Shown piece by piece: positions 8,130-18,418 of a stretch of 64,000 bases of DNA. This DNA comes from Bacillota bacterium (GTDB lineage: Bacteria > Bacillota > Clostridia > Saccharofermentanales > Fastidiosipilaceae), in NCBI GenBank assembly GCA_023420115.1, contig JAEZWR010000002.1, forward strand, positions 1 through 64,000, written 5' to 3'. Made by a program: the position numbers and the translations under genes. The notes below the pieces were generated by a model, which searched no databases, was not told the DNA's origin, and saw nothing but the letters and a program-made list of their open reading frames with translations. Every line of letters starts with the position of its first letter. The first letter of the stretch is position 1.

Positions 8130-11100
8130 TATTGATACCGCTTCGGCGGTGGACTTACCTTGCCAGGTTTCTCTTGAGGGACAAAAGTTTGTTCATCTTC
8201 ATCTTCACAGTGAATATTCACTTTTGGATGGAGCTATTAGGTTAAAAGAGCTTCCAGCTAGATTAAAAGAATTGGGAATGAAGAGCTGTGCCTTAACCGA
8301 CCATGGCTGTATGTTTGGCATTGTTGATTTTTATCGAGAAATGCTAAAGGAAGGTCTTAAGCCTATAATAGGTTGTGAAGTTTATGTAGCACCTAATGGT
8401 TTATCTAATAAGAGTGGTATTCAAGATAGGGAGAGAAATCATCTTTTATTGTTAGCTGAAACTAACGAGGGCTTGAGGAATTTATACAAAATAGTCTCAA
8501 AGGCATACGTTGATGGTTTTTATTTCAAGCCTCGTACGGATCATGAATATCTCCGCAGTCATGCAAAGGGCCTGATTGCTACTTCCGCCTGTTTAGGTGG
8601 AGAAGTAGCACAGGCTCTACTACATAATGATTTTGCCAAGGCTGAGAAAATTGCCTGTGAATACAGAGATATTTTCGGCTCTGGCAATTTTTATTTAGAG
8701 CTCCAAAGTAATGGTATTTACGAGCAAGAACTTGTTAACCAGCGTTTAATTCGACTTTCTGAAAAGACGGGGATTCCCTTAATTGCAACAAATGATGTTC
8801 ATTATCTATACAAGGAAGATGCAAAGGTTCAAGATATTCTTCTTTGTATGCAGACTGGTAAGAAATTAAGTGATAATGACCGTATGAAGATGGAGAGCGA
8901 GCAATTTTATCTTAAATCAGCTGATGAAATGTGTGCTTCCTTTGAATATGTAGAAGAGGCTTGCCAGAATACTGTAGAAGTGGCTAAACGTTGTAATGTA
9001 GAAATACCTTTTGGAACTTTATATCTTCCTGAATTTGAGATACCAGAGTCTTATGCAAGCCACAAAGAATATATAACTGAGCTGGCACTAAGTGGTTTAG
9101 AGAAGCGATTAAAAGATGGTCAGAGCAGAGTGCATAGCAGAGAAGCATATATATCAAGATTGCATGAAGAACTCGATATTATCGATCGCATGGGATATAC
9201 AGATTATTATTTGATAGTTTGGGACTATATTAGATTTGCTAAATCTGAGGGGATAATGGTTGGTCCTGGCCGAGGTTCGGGAGCTGCTTCTCTTGTTGCA
9301 TATTCACTTATGATTACTAATATAGATCCTTTGAAATATTCTCTCCTTTTTGAAAGATTCTTGAATCCGGATAGGGTTAGTATGCCCGACTTTGATATTG
9401 ATTTTTGTTACGAGAGAAGACAAGAGGTTATTGATTATGTCAGCAGAAAATATGGGCAGGATCATGTTTGTCAAGTAGTTACATTTGGTACTCTCGCTGC
9501 CAGAGCCTGTGTCAGAGATGTTGCCAGAGTTATGGATTTAAGTTATTCAGAGGGCGATAAGATTGCTAAACTCATTCCAACTTCTCTTGGAATGACATTG
9601 GATAGAGCTCTTGATGAAAATCCTGATTTAAAGAAGTTATATGAGGAATCTGAAGTTTGCCGTAAAGTCATAGATACATCCAAACGACTTGAAGGTATGC
9701 CGAGACATTCTTCAACTCATGCAGCAGGTGTCATTATATCTTCCAAACCCTTAACTGATATCGCTCCCTTGGCAAGAAATGACGAGGCTATTGTAGTCGA
9801 ATATACAAAAGAAAATATTGAATCAGTAGGTCTTCTTAAATTTGATTTCTTAGGTCTTAGAACTATGACAGTTCTCAGAGATACAAGAGATATGGTAAAA
9901 GAGAATTATGGTATTGATATAGATTATGATCGTATATCTCTTGAGGAGAGAGAGGTTTACGATATGATCTCTAGAGGTGAGACTGCTGCTGTTTTTCAAT
10001 TAGAATCAGCGGGAATGACCTCTTTTATCAAAGAACTCAAACCAGAGAATCTTGAAGAGATAATTGCTGGTGTCTCTTTGTATAGACCGGGTCCGATGGA
10101 ACAGATACCTAGATATGTAAATGGTAAACATAAGCCAGAAACTATACATTATGATCATCCAATTCTTGAAGATATATTAGATGTTACTTATGGTTGTATT
10201 GTTTATCAAGAACAGGTTATGCAAATAGTGCGTAAGGTTGCCGGTTTCTCTTTGGGTCAAGCTGATATTGTCAGGCGAGCAATGTCAAAAAAGAAACCCA
10301 AGGAGCTAGCAAAATACGAGAGCTTATTTCTTTTTGGTGGTGAGGATGAGCAGGGGAGAATAGTTCCTGGAGCTATTAATAATGGCGTTAATGAAGAACT
10401 TGCGAGAAAGATTTTCCATAATGTTATGGCTTTTGCTGGTTACGCTTTTAATAAGCCTCATGCTGCTGCATATGCTGTCGTTGCCTACCAAACTGCATGG
10501 TTAAAATATCATTATCCATTAGAATTTATGGCTTCTATGCTCAATTCTTTTCTTGGTAATCTTTCCCAGGCATCGCGTTATGTGAGAGCGTGCAAGGAAA
10601 TGGGGATAGAGGTAATACCACCTAACATAAATATATCAAGAGCTAAGTTCTCTACTCATGATGGTAAGATTGTATTTGCACTTGCTGGTATCAAAAATGT
10701 TGGACATGTGGTGGAGAAACTTGTTCAAGAACGTGACGAGAATGGGCCCTTTACTTCTTATGCTAATTTTCTTAGGAGAGCGTATGCTGCTGGATTAAGA
10801 AGCAAGGCTATAGAGTCATTAATTATGTCATCTGCACTAGATATTTTTCCTTGCAGTCGCGGACAAATGCAGGCAGGAATTAAAATCTTTCTTAAAGACT
10901 TTGCGAATGAGCGAGCCTATATTGAAGTTAATCAAATAAATTTGTTCGATTTGATATCTACTTCTGAGAAAGAGGTTTCTTCAAATAGATTGGAAGAGGA
11001 CTTTATTCTACCTGACCTTCCACCAGATAATCCAGCTAGGAATTTGGCGGATGAAAAAGAGGTTTTGGGTATATATGCTAGTGGTCACCCCTTAGATGCA

Positions 11101-11916
11101 TACAAAGATGTATTAGAAAAAGTAGATTATTTACCGAGCTCGGCTTTTGAGGCTGATTCCAGTGAGAGTGAGATAGCAATTATAGAAGGAAGTACGCTGG
11201 AAAGTGGCTTGGAAGCTGATGGAGATGATATATTGTTTAGGGGGAGAATTAAGAATTATCAAAAAGCTAGAATGTTTGGCATAGTTGATGATATTAGAAA
11301 AATCAGCACTAGGAATAAAAGTTTGATGGCCATTTTACAGCTCGAAGACTTTGATGGCAGATTTGAGGCTATTTTATTTCCTAATATTTTTGAGAGAGAA
11401 AGAGATAAAATAAGTGAAGGTAAGACCTTAATTCTAGAGGGTAAGATATCAATAAGAGATGATTTTCCACCTTCACTTGCGGTCGATAATTTATTTGAGA
11501 TAGAAGATTTTATCAATGATCATAAAGATCTTAAGCAATCTGATGATTTGAGTTCTAGGTCTGATGTCGTACAAGAAGATTTTGATCCCAGTATTTTTTC
11601 GCCATTTAGTATTTTCAAGACTGATAATAGGGTAGATATTCTTGATAGTAATTTTTTTAGAGAGCTTAGGAGAAATGGAGCAGAGCTTCTTCTTATAATC
11701 AGGGTAGATGAAAAGATGGGTCATTCAGATGAACAGATCGAAGCAACGCTCAAATTTTTCGAGGGGCGCTCGCCTGTTGCTATTTATGACGAAGCAATCA
11801 AGAGAATTAGATTTTTGGACGATTCATGTAAGGTCGATCTAAATAAAGATAGTGTGAAATGTTTGGCTGATTTTTTTGGTTTGTCGAATTTGGCGCTAAT
11901 TCAAGTCAAAAAGTAA
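8122..11916 (+). CDS. dnaE: DNA polymerase III alpha subunit
   Basis: A replicative DNA polymerase of 1264 aa. The order is an N-terminal PHP domain (HLHLHSEYSLLDG, residues 27-39; LTDHGCMFG), the Pol III palm with the metal-binding PDFDIDF near residue 421 and LLKFDFLGL near 573, fingers and thumb with YRPGPMEQIPRYV, helix-hairpin-helix motifs, and a C-terminal OB fold (LQLEDFDGRFEAILFP). In Gram-positives with PolC, DnaE is the primer-extending second polymerase; polC is not in this window. It begins inside the end of pgcA. dnaE followed by pfkA is a gene order I recall from many Clostridia. Confidence 0.97.
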   Translation: MADIDTASAVDLPCQVSLEGQKFVHLHLHSEYSLLDGAIRLKELPARLKELGMKSCALTDHGCMFGIVDFYREMLKEGLKPIIGCEVYVAPNGLSNKSGIQDRERNHLLLLAETNEGLRNLYKIVSKAYVDGFYFKPRTDHEYLRSHAKGLIATSACLGGEVAQALLHNDFAKAEKIACEYRDIFGSGNFYLELQSNGIYEQELVNQRLIRLSEKTGIPLIATNDVHYLYKEDAKVQDILLCMQTGKKLSDNDRMKMESEQFYLKSADEMCASFEYVEEACQNTVEVAKRCNVEIPFGTLYLPEFEIPESYASHKEYITELALSGLEKRLKDGQSRVHSREAYISRLHEELDIIDRMGYTDYYLIVWDYIRFAKSEGIMVGPGRGSGAASLVAYSLMITNIDPLKYSLLFERFLNPDRVSMPDFDIDFCYERRQEVIDYVSRKYGQDHVCQVVTFGTLAARACVRDVARVMDLSYSEGDKIAKLIPTSLGMTLDRALDENPDLKKLYEESEVCRKVIDTSKRLEGMPRHSSTHAAGVIISSKPLTDIAPLARNDEAIVVEYTKENIESVGLLKFDFLGLRTMTVLRDTRDMVKENYGIDIDYDRISLEEREVYDMISRGETAAVFQLESAGMTSFIKELKPENLEEIIAGVSLYRPGPMEQIPRYVNGKHKPETIHYDHPILEDILDVTYGCIVYQEQVMQIVRKVAGFSLGQADIVRRAMSKKKPKELAKYESLFLFGGEDEQGRIVPGAINNGVNEELARKIFHNVMAFAGYAFNKPHAAAYAVVAYQTAWLKYHYPLEFMASMLNSFLGNLSQASRYVRACKEMGIEVIPPNINISRAKFSTHDGKIVFALAGIKNVGHVVEKLVQERDENGPFTSYANFLRRAYAAGLRSKAIESLIMSSALDIFPCSRGQMQAGIKIFLKDFANERAYIEVNQINLFDLISTSEKEVSSNRLEEDFILPDLPPDNPARNLADEKEVLGIYASGHPLDAYKDVLEKVDYLPSSAFEADSSESEIAIIEGSTLESGLEADGDDILFRGRIKNYQKARMFGIVDDIRKISTRNKSLMAILQLEDFDGRFEAILFPNIFERERDKISEGKTLILEGKISIRDDFPPSLAVDNLFEIEDFINDHKDLKQSDDLSSRSDVVQEDFDPSIFSPFSIFKTDNRVDILDSNFFRELRRNGAELLLIIRVDEKMGHSDEQIEATLKFFEGRSPVAIYDEAIKRIRFLDDSCKVDLNKDSVKCLADFFGLSNLALIQVKK

Positions 11917-12162
11917 CGCGAGAGCTTTTGTACCTTAGTTTATGGTATAAGATATTTTTCTATAAATGTTCACATTGTTAACTGCGTTGATAGAGCTGAT
12001 GTGATAAAATTTTATTGTTTTGGATAGTGGTATTAAATTGGAGAGAATTGAGAATTTTTTCTAGTGTTTAGTATGCTAGCTTAGTATTGATTATTAGAAG
12101 TCGATATGAAATTTTGAAAATTAAATTTTAGTCGTACTTCTTTAGCATAAATGGAGGATGTA

Positions 12163-13257
12163 ATGGGAAACGAGAGACGTGATGAAGTAGATAGAATGAA
12201 ATTGTCTGAGGAGGAATTATCAAGAGTTCCTTATGCTGATAATCCATCGATTCTTACTGCCGTAAGAAATGAACAAAATGGCAAGACAATTGGTGTTTTG
12301 ACTAGCGGCGGAGATGCTCCTGGTATGAACGCTGCAATCAGAGCGGTTGTCAGAGCTGGTTTGCATTATGGCTATAATATTTTGGGGGTCAGAAGAGGTT
12401 ATCATGGTCTTTGGAGAGGAGACTTTGTTGCACTAAATTCTAGATCTGTTTCAGAGAAGTTGCAGAGAGGTGGAACTTTCTTAATGACTGCAAGATCAAC
12501 GACATTCCCCACACCTGAAGGTCTTAAATTGTCTGCTGAAATGTGCCGAGTATTTGGTATAGATGCCCTAGTTGTTATTGGTGGAGATGGCTCATTCCAG
12601 GGAGGAAGAGCACTGTCTAAGTATGGTGTTCCAGTTATAGGGATTCCGGGAACAATTGATAATGATATTGCCTGTACTGAGTATACGATAGGATATGATA
12701 CGGCAATGAATACAGCAATGGAGGCTATAGATAAACTTCGTGATACAGCTTCTTCTCACGAGAGATGTTCTGTTATTGAAGTTATGGGGCGCCATGCTGG
12801 ATATCTTGCTCTTAATGTTGGTATTTCTTGTGGAGCAGAAGTTATCTTGATTCCAGAAGTCGAGAGTGATTTCGATAAGGACGTTATTAGAACCTTACTA
12901 GAATGCCGTAATAGGGGTAAGAGTCACTACGTCGTAGTTGTTGCTGAAGGATTTAGGTTAAAAGGCCTCGATAATTGCGTTTCAATCGCTGAAAGAATTG
13001 AACAGATGACAGGAATTGAGACTAGGGCCACTATCCTTGGACATTTACAAAGAGGTGGTTCTCCGACTATTCGCGATAGACAAATGGCTAGTATTATGGG
13101 TGTACATGCGATTGAGTGCATAAATGAGGGTCGTTTAAATAGACTTGTAGTCCTCAAGGATGGCAAAGTTACAGATATTGATATTGATGAGGGACTCAGT
13201 ATGACAAAAAGTATTGAGACCGATGATATTATGGATGCCAAGATTATTGCAATATGA
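12163..13257 (+). CDS. pfkA: ATP-dependent 6-phosphofructokinase
   Basis: This enzyme catalyses the committed step of glycolysis, fructose-6-phosphate plus ATP to fructose-1,6-bisphosphate. Motifs are TSGGDAPGMNAAIR, GGDGS and GTIDND; the Gly in GGDGS and GTIDND marks the ATP type rather than the pyrophosphate type (GGDDS/KTIDND). MGRHAGYLA and the substrate-binding ILGHLQRGGSP are present. The ATG at 12163 has GGAGG 5 nt upstream; an ATG 12 nt earlier overlaps that site and is unlikely. The protein has 364 aa against about 320 for the family, because of a charged N-terminal extension of about 42 residues before GKTIGVLTSGG. It follows dnaE after 246 nt and ends at a strong terminator. Confidence 0.96.
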   Translation: MGNERRDEVDRMKLSEEELSRVPYADNPSILTAVRNEQNGKTIGVLTSGGDAPGMNAAIRAVVRAGLHYGYNILGVRRGYHGLWRGDFVALNSRSVSEKLQRGGTFLMTARSTTFPTPEGLKLSAEMCRVFGIDALVVIGGDGSFQGGRALSKYGVPVIGIPGTIDNDIACTEYTIGYDTAMNTAMEAIDKLRDTASSHERCSVIEVMGRHAGYLALNVGISCGAEVILIPEVESDFDKDVIRTLLECRNRGKSHYVVVVAEGFRLKGLDNCVSIAERIEQMTGIETRATILGHLQRGGSPTIRDRQMASIMGVHAIECINEGRLNRLVVLKDGKVTDIDIDEGLSMTKSIETDDIMDAKIIAI

Positions 13258-13355
13258 TTAATATTTGATTTTTGCGTGCTGGAATCAGTATTTAGAACTA
13301 CTTTTAAATTATTGTTTTAATAGATTTTTAAATTTTAAATGCTTAGATTATTTAG

Positions 13356-13392
13356 ACTGTAGAGATAAGTGATTTTGTCTCTACAGTTTTTT
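13356..13392 (+). terminator. Intrinsic terminator of pfkA
   Basis: ACTGTAGAGA (13356-13365) and TCTCTACAGT (13378-13387) form a perfect 10-bp stem with a 12-nt loop, directly followed by a run of T. It means that frames starting within it are not the start of the next gene. Confidence 0.92.
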
Positions 13393-13500
13393 CTTGCCAA
13401 TATAATTCATCATTGTATTGTTGGTAATTTTCAAAACAGATTAAAAATGGTATTATCAAACGGTTATTATATTTTTATTAATAAATTGATTTTTTGTAGA

Positions 13501-14091
13501 ATGACAGATGGTATAAATATGCAATTTAGCAGAGAGGTTCTGAAACAAATTACTTTTCCGAATATGCTTACTATGATAAGGGCGATAATGATACCTGTCA
13601 TGGCTAAACAAATTTTGGTGAGTCGGGGCGAGGGCTTGCTAGCAACTATTTTATTTTTTTCAATATGGGGTACAGATGTTCTTGATGGCTGGATTGCAAG
13701 AAGGTTTAACTGCATATCTGATCTTGGGAAAGTTTTGGATCCACTTGTAGATAAAATATTTCAAATAACGACTGCCTTGTGTCTTTATTTAGTTGATAAA
13801 CTTCCTATCTGGGTTTTTATATTTTTGCTAGTAAAAGATTTGGCGATGATTCTGGCAAGTATATTTATGTGGAATAGGAAAGTTGTGGTGTCTGCTAAAT
13901 GGCATGGTAAACTGGCAACAGTGTTATTTGCTTTGGCCTTTGGAACGGTATTTTTATTTAGAAAATACGATTTTCCTATAAGTCATATTTTCTTATATGC
14001 TGCTGTCTTTATGGGGGCTGTAGCATGGATAGGATATTTGCTTGATTTTATTAAGAATGTCAAGGCTGGAAATTTAATGAAAAATAAGTAA
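13501..14091 (+). CDS. CDP-alcohol phosphatidyltransferase (phosphatidylglycerophosphate synthase-like)
   Basis: An integral membrane enzyme of about 196 aa that transfers a phosphatidyl group from CDP-diacylglycerol to an alcohol. The full family signature DG-x2-AR-x8-G-x3-D-x3-D is present as DGWIARRFNCISDLGKVLDPLVD (listed here as the pattern, residues about 60-82). Four to six hydrophobic segments follow. Length and the PNMLTMIRA start resemble PgsA, but a cardiolipin-synthase-like or inositol-phosphate role cannot be excluded. The start is uncertain: ATG at 13501 or 13519, both with weak ribosome sites. Upstream frames run through the pfkA terminator and are unlikely. Confidence 0.85.
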   Translation: MTDGINMQFSREVLKQITFPNMLTMIRAIMIPVMAKQILVSRGEGLLATILFFSIWGTDVLDGWIARRFNCISDLGKVLDPLVDKIFQITTALCLYLVDKLPIWVFIFLLVKDLAMILASIFMWNRKVVVSAKWHGKLATVLFALAFGTVFLFRKYDFPISHIFLYAAVFMGAVAWIGYLLDFIKNVKAGNLMKNK

Positions 14092-14147
14092 TTAATTGGT
14101 TATAGTAATTGCTAGTTATGGCAAAATTAATTGCTATTATTTTGATA

Positions 14148-14182
14148 AAGGGGAGCTTGAGATAATTTTGCTTCCTTTTTTT
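14148..14182 (+). terminator. Terminator after the CDP-alcohol phosphatidyltransferase
   Basis: AAGGGGAGC (14148-14156) pairs with GCTTCCTTT (14170-14178) over 9 bp including two wobbles, with a 13-nt loop and a T7 tract at the end. Confidence 0.8.
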
Positions 14183-14299
14183 ATTTAGTCATATATCAAT
14201 TTCTATATTAGAATATGTTCAGTGTTGGTATGTGGGTCATCCGATTTATGAACCTAGTTAAAGGTATTAGATAAAGGGTATTAGATAATTAGTACGAAT

Positions 14300-16789
14300 A
14301 TGGATAGATATGATTTAAAAATTCTTGAATTTGACAAAATTGTTGAGCTTCTGAAGTTGAGGGCTTATTCTGATGGAGCAAAAAAATTAGCTGGTGAACT
14401 TAGACCAAGTAATGATATATCAGATGTTAGGCATAGTTTAGAAGATAGTGATTCTGCCAAACAGTTGGTATTAAGAAGAGGTGAAATTCCATTATCTGGT
14501 TTAAGTGATATTTCGGAAATTGTTAAACGAAGTTCAAGGGATGCGACTCTTAGTTGTGCTGAGCTTTTGAAAATTGCTCGTTTCTTAAGAACTAGCGGTA
14601 AAATGTACGATTATGCTTACAGGGCGAAGGCTTCATTGGTGGAGGACAGAGAAATAAATCCCCTTGAGGATATTTCTATGTTAACTGAGCAAAAAAGTGT
14701 TTCTAACTTAAATGAAAATACAGATATAGGTATACTTAGCTTCTTAGAATATTTTGATGGCCTTTCTGAATTTTCTGATCTTGAAAAAAGAATTTCAAAA
14801 GCAATTTTATCAGAAGATGAAGTATCTGATTTTGCTAGCCCTGATTTACATAGTATAAGAAGAAAGATAAAGGATATTCAAAAAAATATTAGAGATTATT
14901 TGGATTCTGTAATAAGGACAAATAGTGAAGATTTATCTGACTCAATATACACGCAGCGAGATGGAAGATATGTTATACCCGTTAAGTCTGCACAAAAGTC
15001 AAAATTTAAAGGATTGGTTCACGATGCATCTTCATCAGGGCAGACTCTCTTTATAGAGCCACTTGCAGTAGTTGAAAATAATAATAAAATACGAGAGTTA
15101 GAGATTGAAGAAAGAAAAGAAATTGAGAGAATACTTTTTTCTTTCTCGCAAGAAATTAAGCAGCATTCTATAGAGCTACTCAATTCAAATACTATTGCAG
15201 TTAAAATTGATTTTATACATGCAAAGGCGAAATTGGCTATAGATCTTGATGCAAATATTCCAGAGATTAATGATGAAGGAATAATAGAACTACTATCTGT
15301 TAGGCATCCACTTATTCCAAAAGATAAGGTTGTTCCTATTGATATTATTTTGGGAACGTCATACAGAAGTTTAGTAATTACTGGACCTAATACTGGGGGC
15401 AAAACAGTTGCACTTAAAACATGTGGTCTTATGACTCTTATGGCAATGTCAGGCTTACTTATCCCAGCAAAAGAAAAATCTAAAATATCAGTATTTAGTA
15501 AGGTTTTAGCAGATATTGGCGACGAACAAAGCATAGAACAAAATTTATCCACTTTTTCAGCGCATATGACTCATGTGATTAGTATCTTGAAATTTGCAGA
15601 TCACGAAAGTCTAGTTTTGCTCGACGAACTGGGTTCTGGAACAGACCCATCTGAGGGCGCGGCTCTAGCTGTCGCCATTCTTGAAGAGCTTAGAATGATT
15701 GGCTGTCTAGTTATGTCAAGTACGCATTATAAGGAATTAAAAGTATATGCGCTCGAAAATGACGAGGTTGAGAATGCTAGCTGCGAGTTTGATATACAGA
15801 GTCTTAGACCAACTTATAGACTTTTAATAGGTATGCCCGGTGTGAGTAATGCTTTTGTTATATCGCAGAAGCTTGGACTTGATGAGCGCCTTATAAAAAA
15901 AGCAAAAGAGAATCTTGGTTCTGAGAAGCTTAGTTTCGAAAAGGTCTTGGCTGATGCAGAGAATAAAAGGAGGCAATATAGCCAGGCGCGGGAGGACGTT
16001 GAAAGACGTAGTAACGAGCTTAAATTAAAGGAAGAAAAGATATCTCGCGAGGAGCTTTTTATTAAGAATAAAAAGGATGAAATTATCAATAGCGCAAGAG
16101 AAGAGAGTAGAAATCAGCTTAGGGATATGCTCAAAATTACTGAAATGCTGATTGATGATATTAAAAAGTCAATGAAAAGTGGCAATTATGCTGAGGCTGA
16201 TAAACTCGCCAAAGAGCTAAGACAATCCCTTAAGTCGGAAATTAATAGTCTTGACGATAAGCTTACTGATAGTCTTATAAATAGAACTAGTAATGGAAAG
16301 AAATTAAGTAAAGACGAACTCAAGATTGGTGAACTCTATTATGTTCCTCTGCTTGGGAAGAATGCGAGGTTACTTGAGAATCCTAAGGGCAATAAGGTAC
16401 TTGTGCAAGATGGAAATATAAGTACTAGGGTGGATGTTAAGAATTTGGAGCCAGCTAAACAAAACGGATCCGCAGCCGAGAAAAAGTTTGGAAAGACTGG
16501 AAAGGGGACTTCATTCTCGTCGCAACGTTTGGATAAAAAAATGAATTTTTCGCCGGAAATCAAACTTATTGGAATGAGGACTGATGAGGCTGAAGTTGAG
16601 CTTGAAAGATTTATTGATTCAGCGTGTTTGGCTTCTATTAAACAGCTTAGAGTTGTCCATGGCAAAGGAACAGGTGCTCTGAGAGCAATGGTCAAAAGAG
16701 TTGTCAATAAGGATAAACGAATTAAATCTTCTTCTGATGCTCCATATGGTCAGGGTGACTCGGGCGTTACTTTGATTGAACTTCGGTAA
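14300..16789 (+). CDS. mutS2: Endonuclease MutS2 (ribosome-rescue / anti-recombination ATPase)
   Basis: 829 aa, normal for MutS2. It has a MutS-type core and clamp (residues 1-330), Walker A GPNTGGKT near residue 362, Walker B LLDELGSGTDPSEGAAL near 440, a long charged coiled region (about 540-650), a KOW-like segment and a C-terminal Smr nuclease domain with VVHGKGTGALR near residue 790. MutS2 lacks the mismatch-binding domain of MutS. It has been linked to suppression of recombination and, more recently, to splitting collided ribosomes. The start ATG has no strong ribosome site. A 12-bp direct repeat (GGTATTAGATAA twice) lies just upstream at about 14262-14289. The MATE gene follows after 98 nt. 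Confidence 0.96.
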   Translation: MDRYDLKILEFDKIVELLKLRAYSDGAKKLAGELRPSNDISDVRHSLEDSDSAKQLVLRRGEIPLSGLSDISEIVKRSSRDATLSCAELLKIARFLRTSGKMYDYAYRAKASLVEDREINPLEDISMLTEQKSVSNLNENTDIGILSFLEYFDGLSEFSDLEKRISKAILSEDEVSDFASPDLHSIRRKIKDIQKNIRDYLDSVIRTNSEDLSDSIYTQRDGRYVIPVKSAQKSKFKGLVHDASSSGQTLFIEPLAVVENNNKIRELEIEERKEIERILFSFSQEIKQHSIELLNSNTIAVKIDFIHAKAKLAIDLDANIPEINDEGIIELLSVRHPLIPKDKVVPIDIILGTSYRSLVITGPNTGGKTVALKTCGLMTLMAMSGLLIPAKEKSKISVFSKVLADIGDEQSIEQNLSTFSAHMTHVISILKFADHESLVLLDELGSGTDPSEGAALAVAILEELRMIGCLVMSSTHYKELKVYALENDEVENASCEFDIQSLRPTYRLLIGMPGVSNAFVISQKLGLDERLIKKAKENLGSEKLSFEKVLADAENKRRQYSQAREDVERRSNELKLKEEKISREELFIKNKKDEIINSAREESRNQLRDMLKITEMLIDDIKKSMKSGNYAEADKLAKELRQSLKSEINSLDDKLTDSLINRTSNGKKLSKDELKIGELYYVPLLGKNARLLENPKGNKVLVQDGNISTRVDVKNLEPAKQNGSAAEKKFGKTGKGTSFSSQRLDKKMNFSPEIKLIGMRTDEAEVELERFIDSACLASIKQLRVVHGKGTGALRAMVKRVVNKDKRIKSSSDAPYGQGDSGVTLIELR

Positions 16790-16887
16790 AATGTTTATGA
16801 GGGTTTCAAACTATATAAATTTATATGAATATGTGATTTCAGTTTGTGATTACCACTTTGTATTTTATTTTAGGTAATGTGGAGTTT

Positions 16888-18237
16888 ATGCAAAGCACAG
16901 ATTATTTTAACTCGGAAAAGTCTAGTAAAATACTAGCCAAACTTGCTGTGCCGATGGTTGTTACCAATCTCTTACAGCAATTATATAATCTAACGGATAG
17001 TTATATTGTATCAAGATATTTGGGAGTAAATGCTCTGGCTGCGGTTGGAGTGTCTTTTGCTATTTTGGTTTTTCTTAATTCATTTATAATTGGGCTAGGT
17101 CTTGGTTCTGGAGTTGCAATGAGTCAAAGTAGAGGGGCTTTAAATCGCGCTTCTTATGTTGATGATATTAAACATTCTTTATTTCTCACATTGCTGGTAT
17201 CTGCTTTTTTAGTTTTAGTTTCTTTTGTATTTTTGGATGGTCTATTGAATCTAATGCGTGTTGAAGATACCTTATTTACTTCTGGTAAAAGTTATCTTGA
17301 GATCATGCTCTTTGGTATGTTTTTTACTGCTATATACAATTATTTTTCAGCTATTCTTCGCTCGATAGGAGATACCGTGACGGCTTTGTATGTCCTTATA
17401 TTATCTTCTATATGTAATATTGGGCTTGATTTACTATTTATCTTAAAATTCAAAAGGGGAGTCTCTGGTGCGGCAGAAGCTACTATTATAACTCAAGCTC
17501 TTTCGGCTATTCTTCTCTTACTTGTGGTTTGCGTAAAGGTTCCTGAGTTTAGATATATATGGCAATATAAATTTATATATAAGGTAAATATCTCTTGTAT
17601 AAAGCGTATTCTTAACTTATCTGTTTTGACTGCCGTTCAACAAAGTATTATGAATTTTGGTATTCTGCTTATTCAGAGTCTAATAAATTCATATGGCTTT
17701 GAAATAACTGCTGCCTTTACTGCTGCCGTTAGAATTGATGCGTTTGCATATATGCCTGCACAAGACTTTTCAAATGCGTATGGAACTTATGCTGCGTACT
17801 TATATGGGGCCAGACGCAGAGATGATTTTTTAAAGACGAAAAAACAAGCCTTTCTAATATCTAGTATTTACTGTTTATTTGTTACGCTTGTATTGATTTT
17901 TACGGCTGAACTCTTGGTGCGTAGCTTTCTTCCTACGGCAAATGATTTAATAGTATCTACTGCTGTTCAATATTTGAGAATAGTTTCTTCTTTTTATTTT
18001 GCGATTGCCTGGTTGTTCTTGTGGTATGCAGTATATAGGTCTATTTCAGATGTAAAGTTAAGCATAGTTCTTACTATTATTTCATTAGGGCTTAGGGTTT
18101 TTATTTCTTATTCTCTTCATAGCGTATTTGGACTCCAGACGATATTTTGGGCAATACCAATTGGGTGGCTTGTCGCTGATATTTTTGCTTCTATTTATTT
18201 TTACCTAAAGTTCAGACGAGTAAAATTTGGGATATAA
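16888..18237 (+). CDS. MATE-family multidrug/metabolite efflux transporter
   Basis: A 449-aa polytopic protein with about 12 membrane segments and the MATE opening ILAKLAVPMVVTNLLQQLYNLTDSYIVSRYLG, followed by an internal repeat of six helices. The family exports drugs or metabolites using sodium or proton gradients. The ATG at 16888 is preferred because GGAG precedes it and it places the first conserved helix about 14 residues in, as usual. A GTG at 16846 is open but has no ribosome site. It probably shares a transcript with mutS2. Substrate unknown. Confidence 0.9.
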   Translation: MQSTDYFNSEKSSKILAKLAVPMVVTNLLQQLYNLTDSYIVSRYLGVNALAAVGVSFAILVFLNSFIIGLGLGSGVAMSQSRGALNRASYVDDIKHSLFLTLLVSAFLVLVSFVFLDGLLNLMRVEDTLFTSGKSYLEIMLFGMFFTAIYNYFSAILRSIGDTVTALYVLILSSICNIGLDLLFILKFKRGVSGAAEATIITQALSAILLLLVVCVKVPEFRYIWQYKFIYKVNISCIKRILNLSVLTAVQQSIMNFGILLIQSLINSYGFEITAAFTAAVRIDAFAYMPAQDFSNAYGTYAAYLYGARRRDDFLKTKKQAFLISSIYCLFVTLVLIFTAELLVRSFLPTANDLIVSTAVQYLRIVSSFYFAIAWLFLWYAVYRSISDVKLSIVLTIISLGLRVFISYSLHSVFGLQTIFWAIPIGWLVADIFASIYFYLKFRRVKFGI

Positions 18238-18360
18238 GAGAAAAAATCTATAATCCAAAATTATTTGTAATCTAAAGTTTGATAGATTGCGTTTGGGATA
18301 TGTTGGTGCGTAACAATAATAAAGTAATAGTTGATTGCCTGATTTTAGATTTTAATTAAA

Positions 18361-18389
18361 TAGACTTAATAAATTTAAAAGTGTAAAAT
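18361..18389 (+). promoter_or_regulatory. Candidate nagB promoter
   Basis: TAGACT (18361-18366), a 17-nt spacer and TAAAAT (18384-18389) preceded by a TG lie about 30 nt upstream of the start codon. The -35 box matches the consensus at 4 of 6 positions. Confidence 0.4.
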
Positions 18390-18418
18390 GATACAAAATT
18401 TAGGCTTAGAGGTGTTTT

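Noticed and set aside
11917..12162. dnaE terminator or regulatory RNA in the dnaE-pfkA spacer
   Set aside because: The ACGCGAGAGCTTTT text has no matching left arm; no stable fold or convincing promoter could be drawn.
13369..13500. N-terminal extension of the CDP-alcohol phosphatidyltransferase
   Set aside because: The extension would begin inside the pfkA terminator hairpin and has no ribosome site; the family start is further on.
15019..15552. 177-codon open frame on the minus strand inside mutS2
   Set aside because: It mirrors the coding strand of mutS2, has no ribosome site and reads as low-information text.
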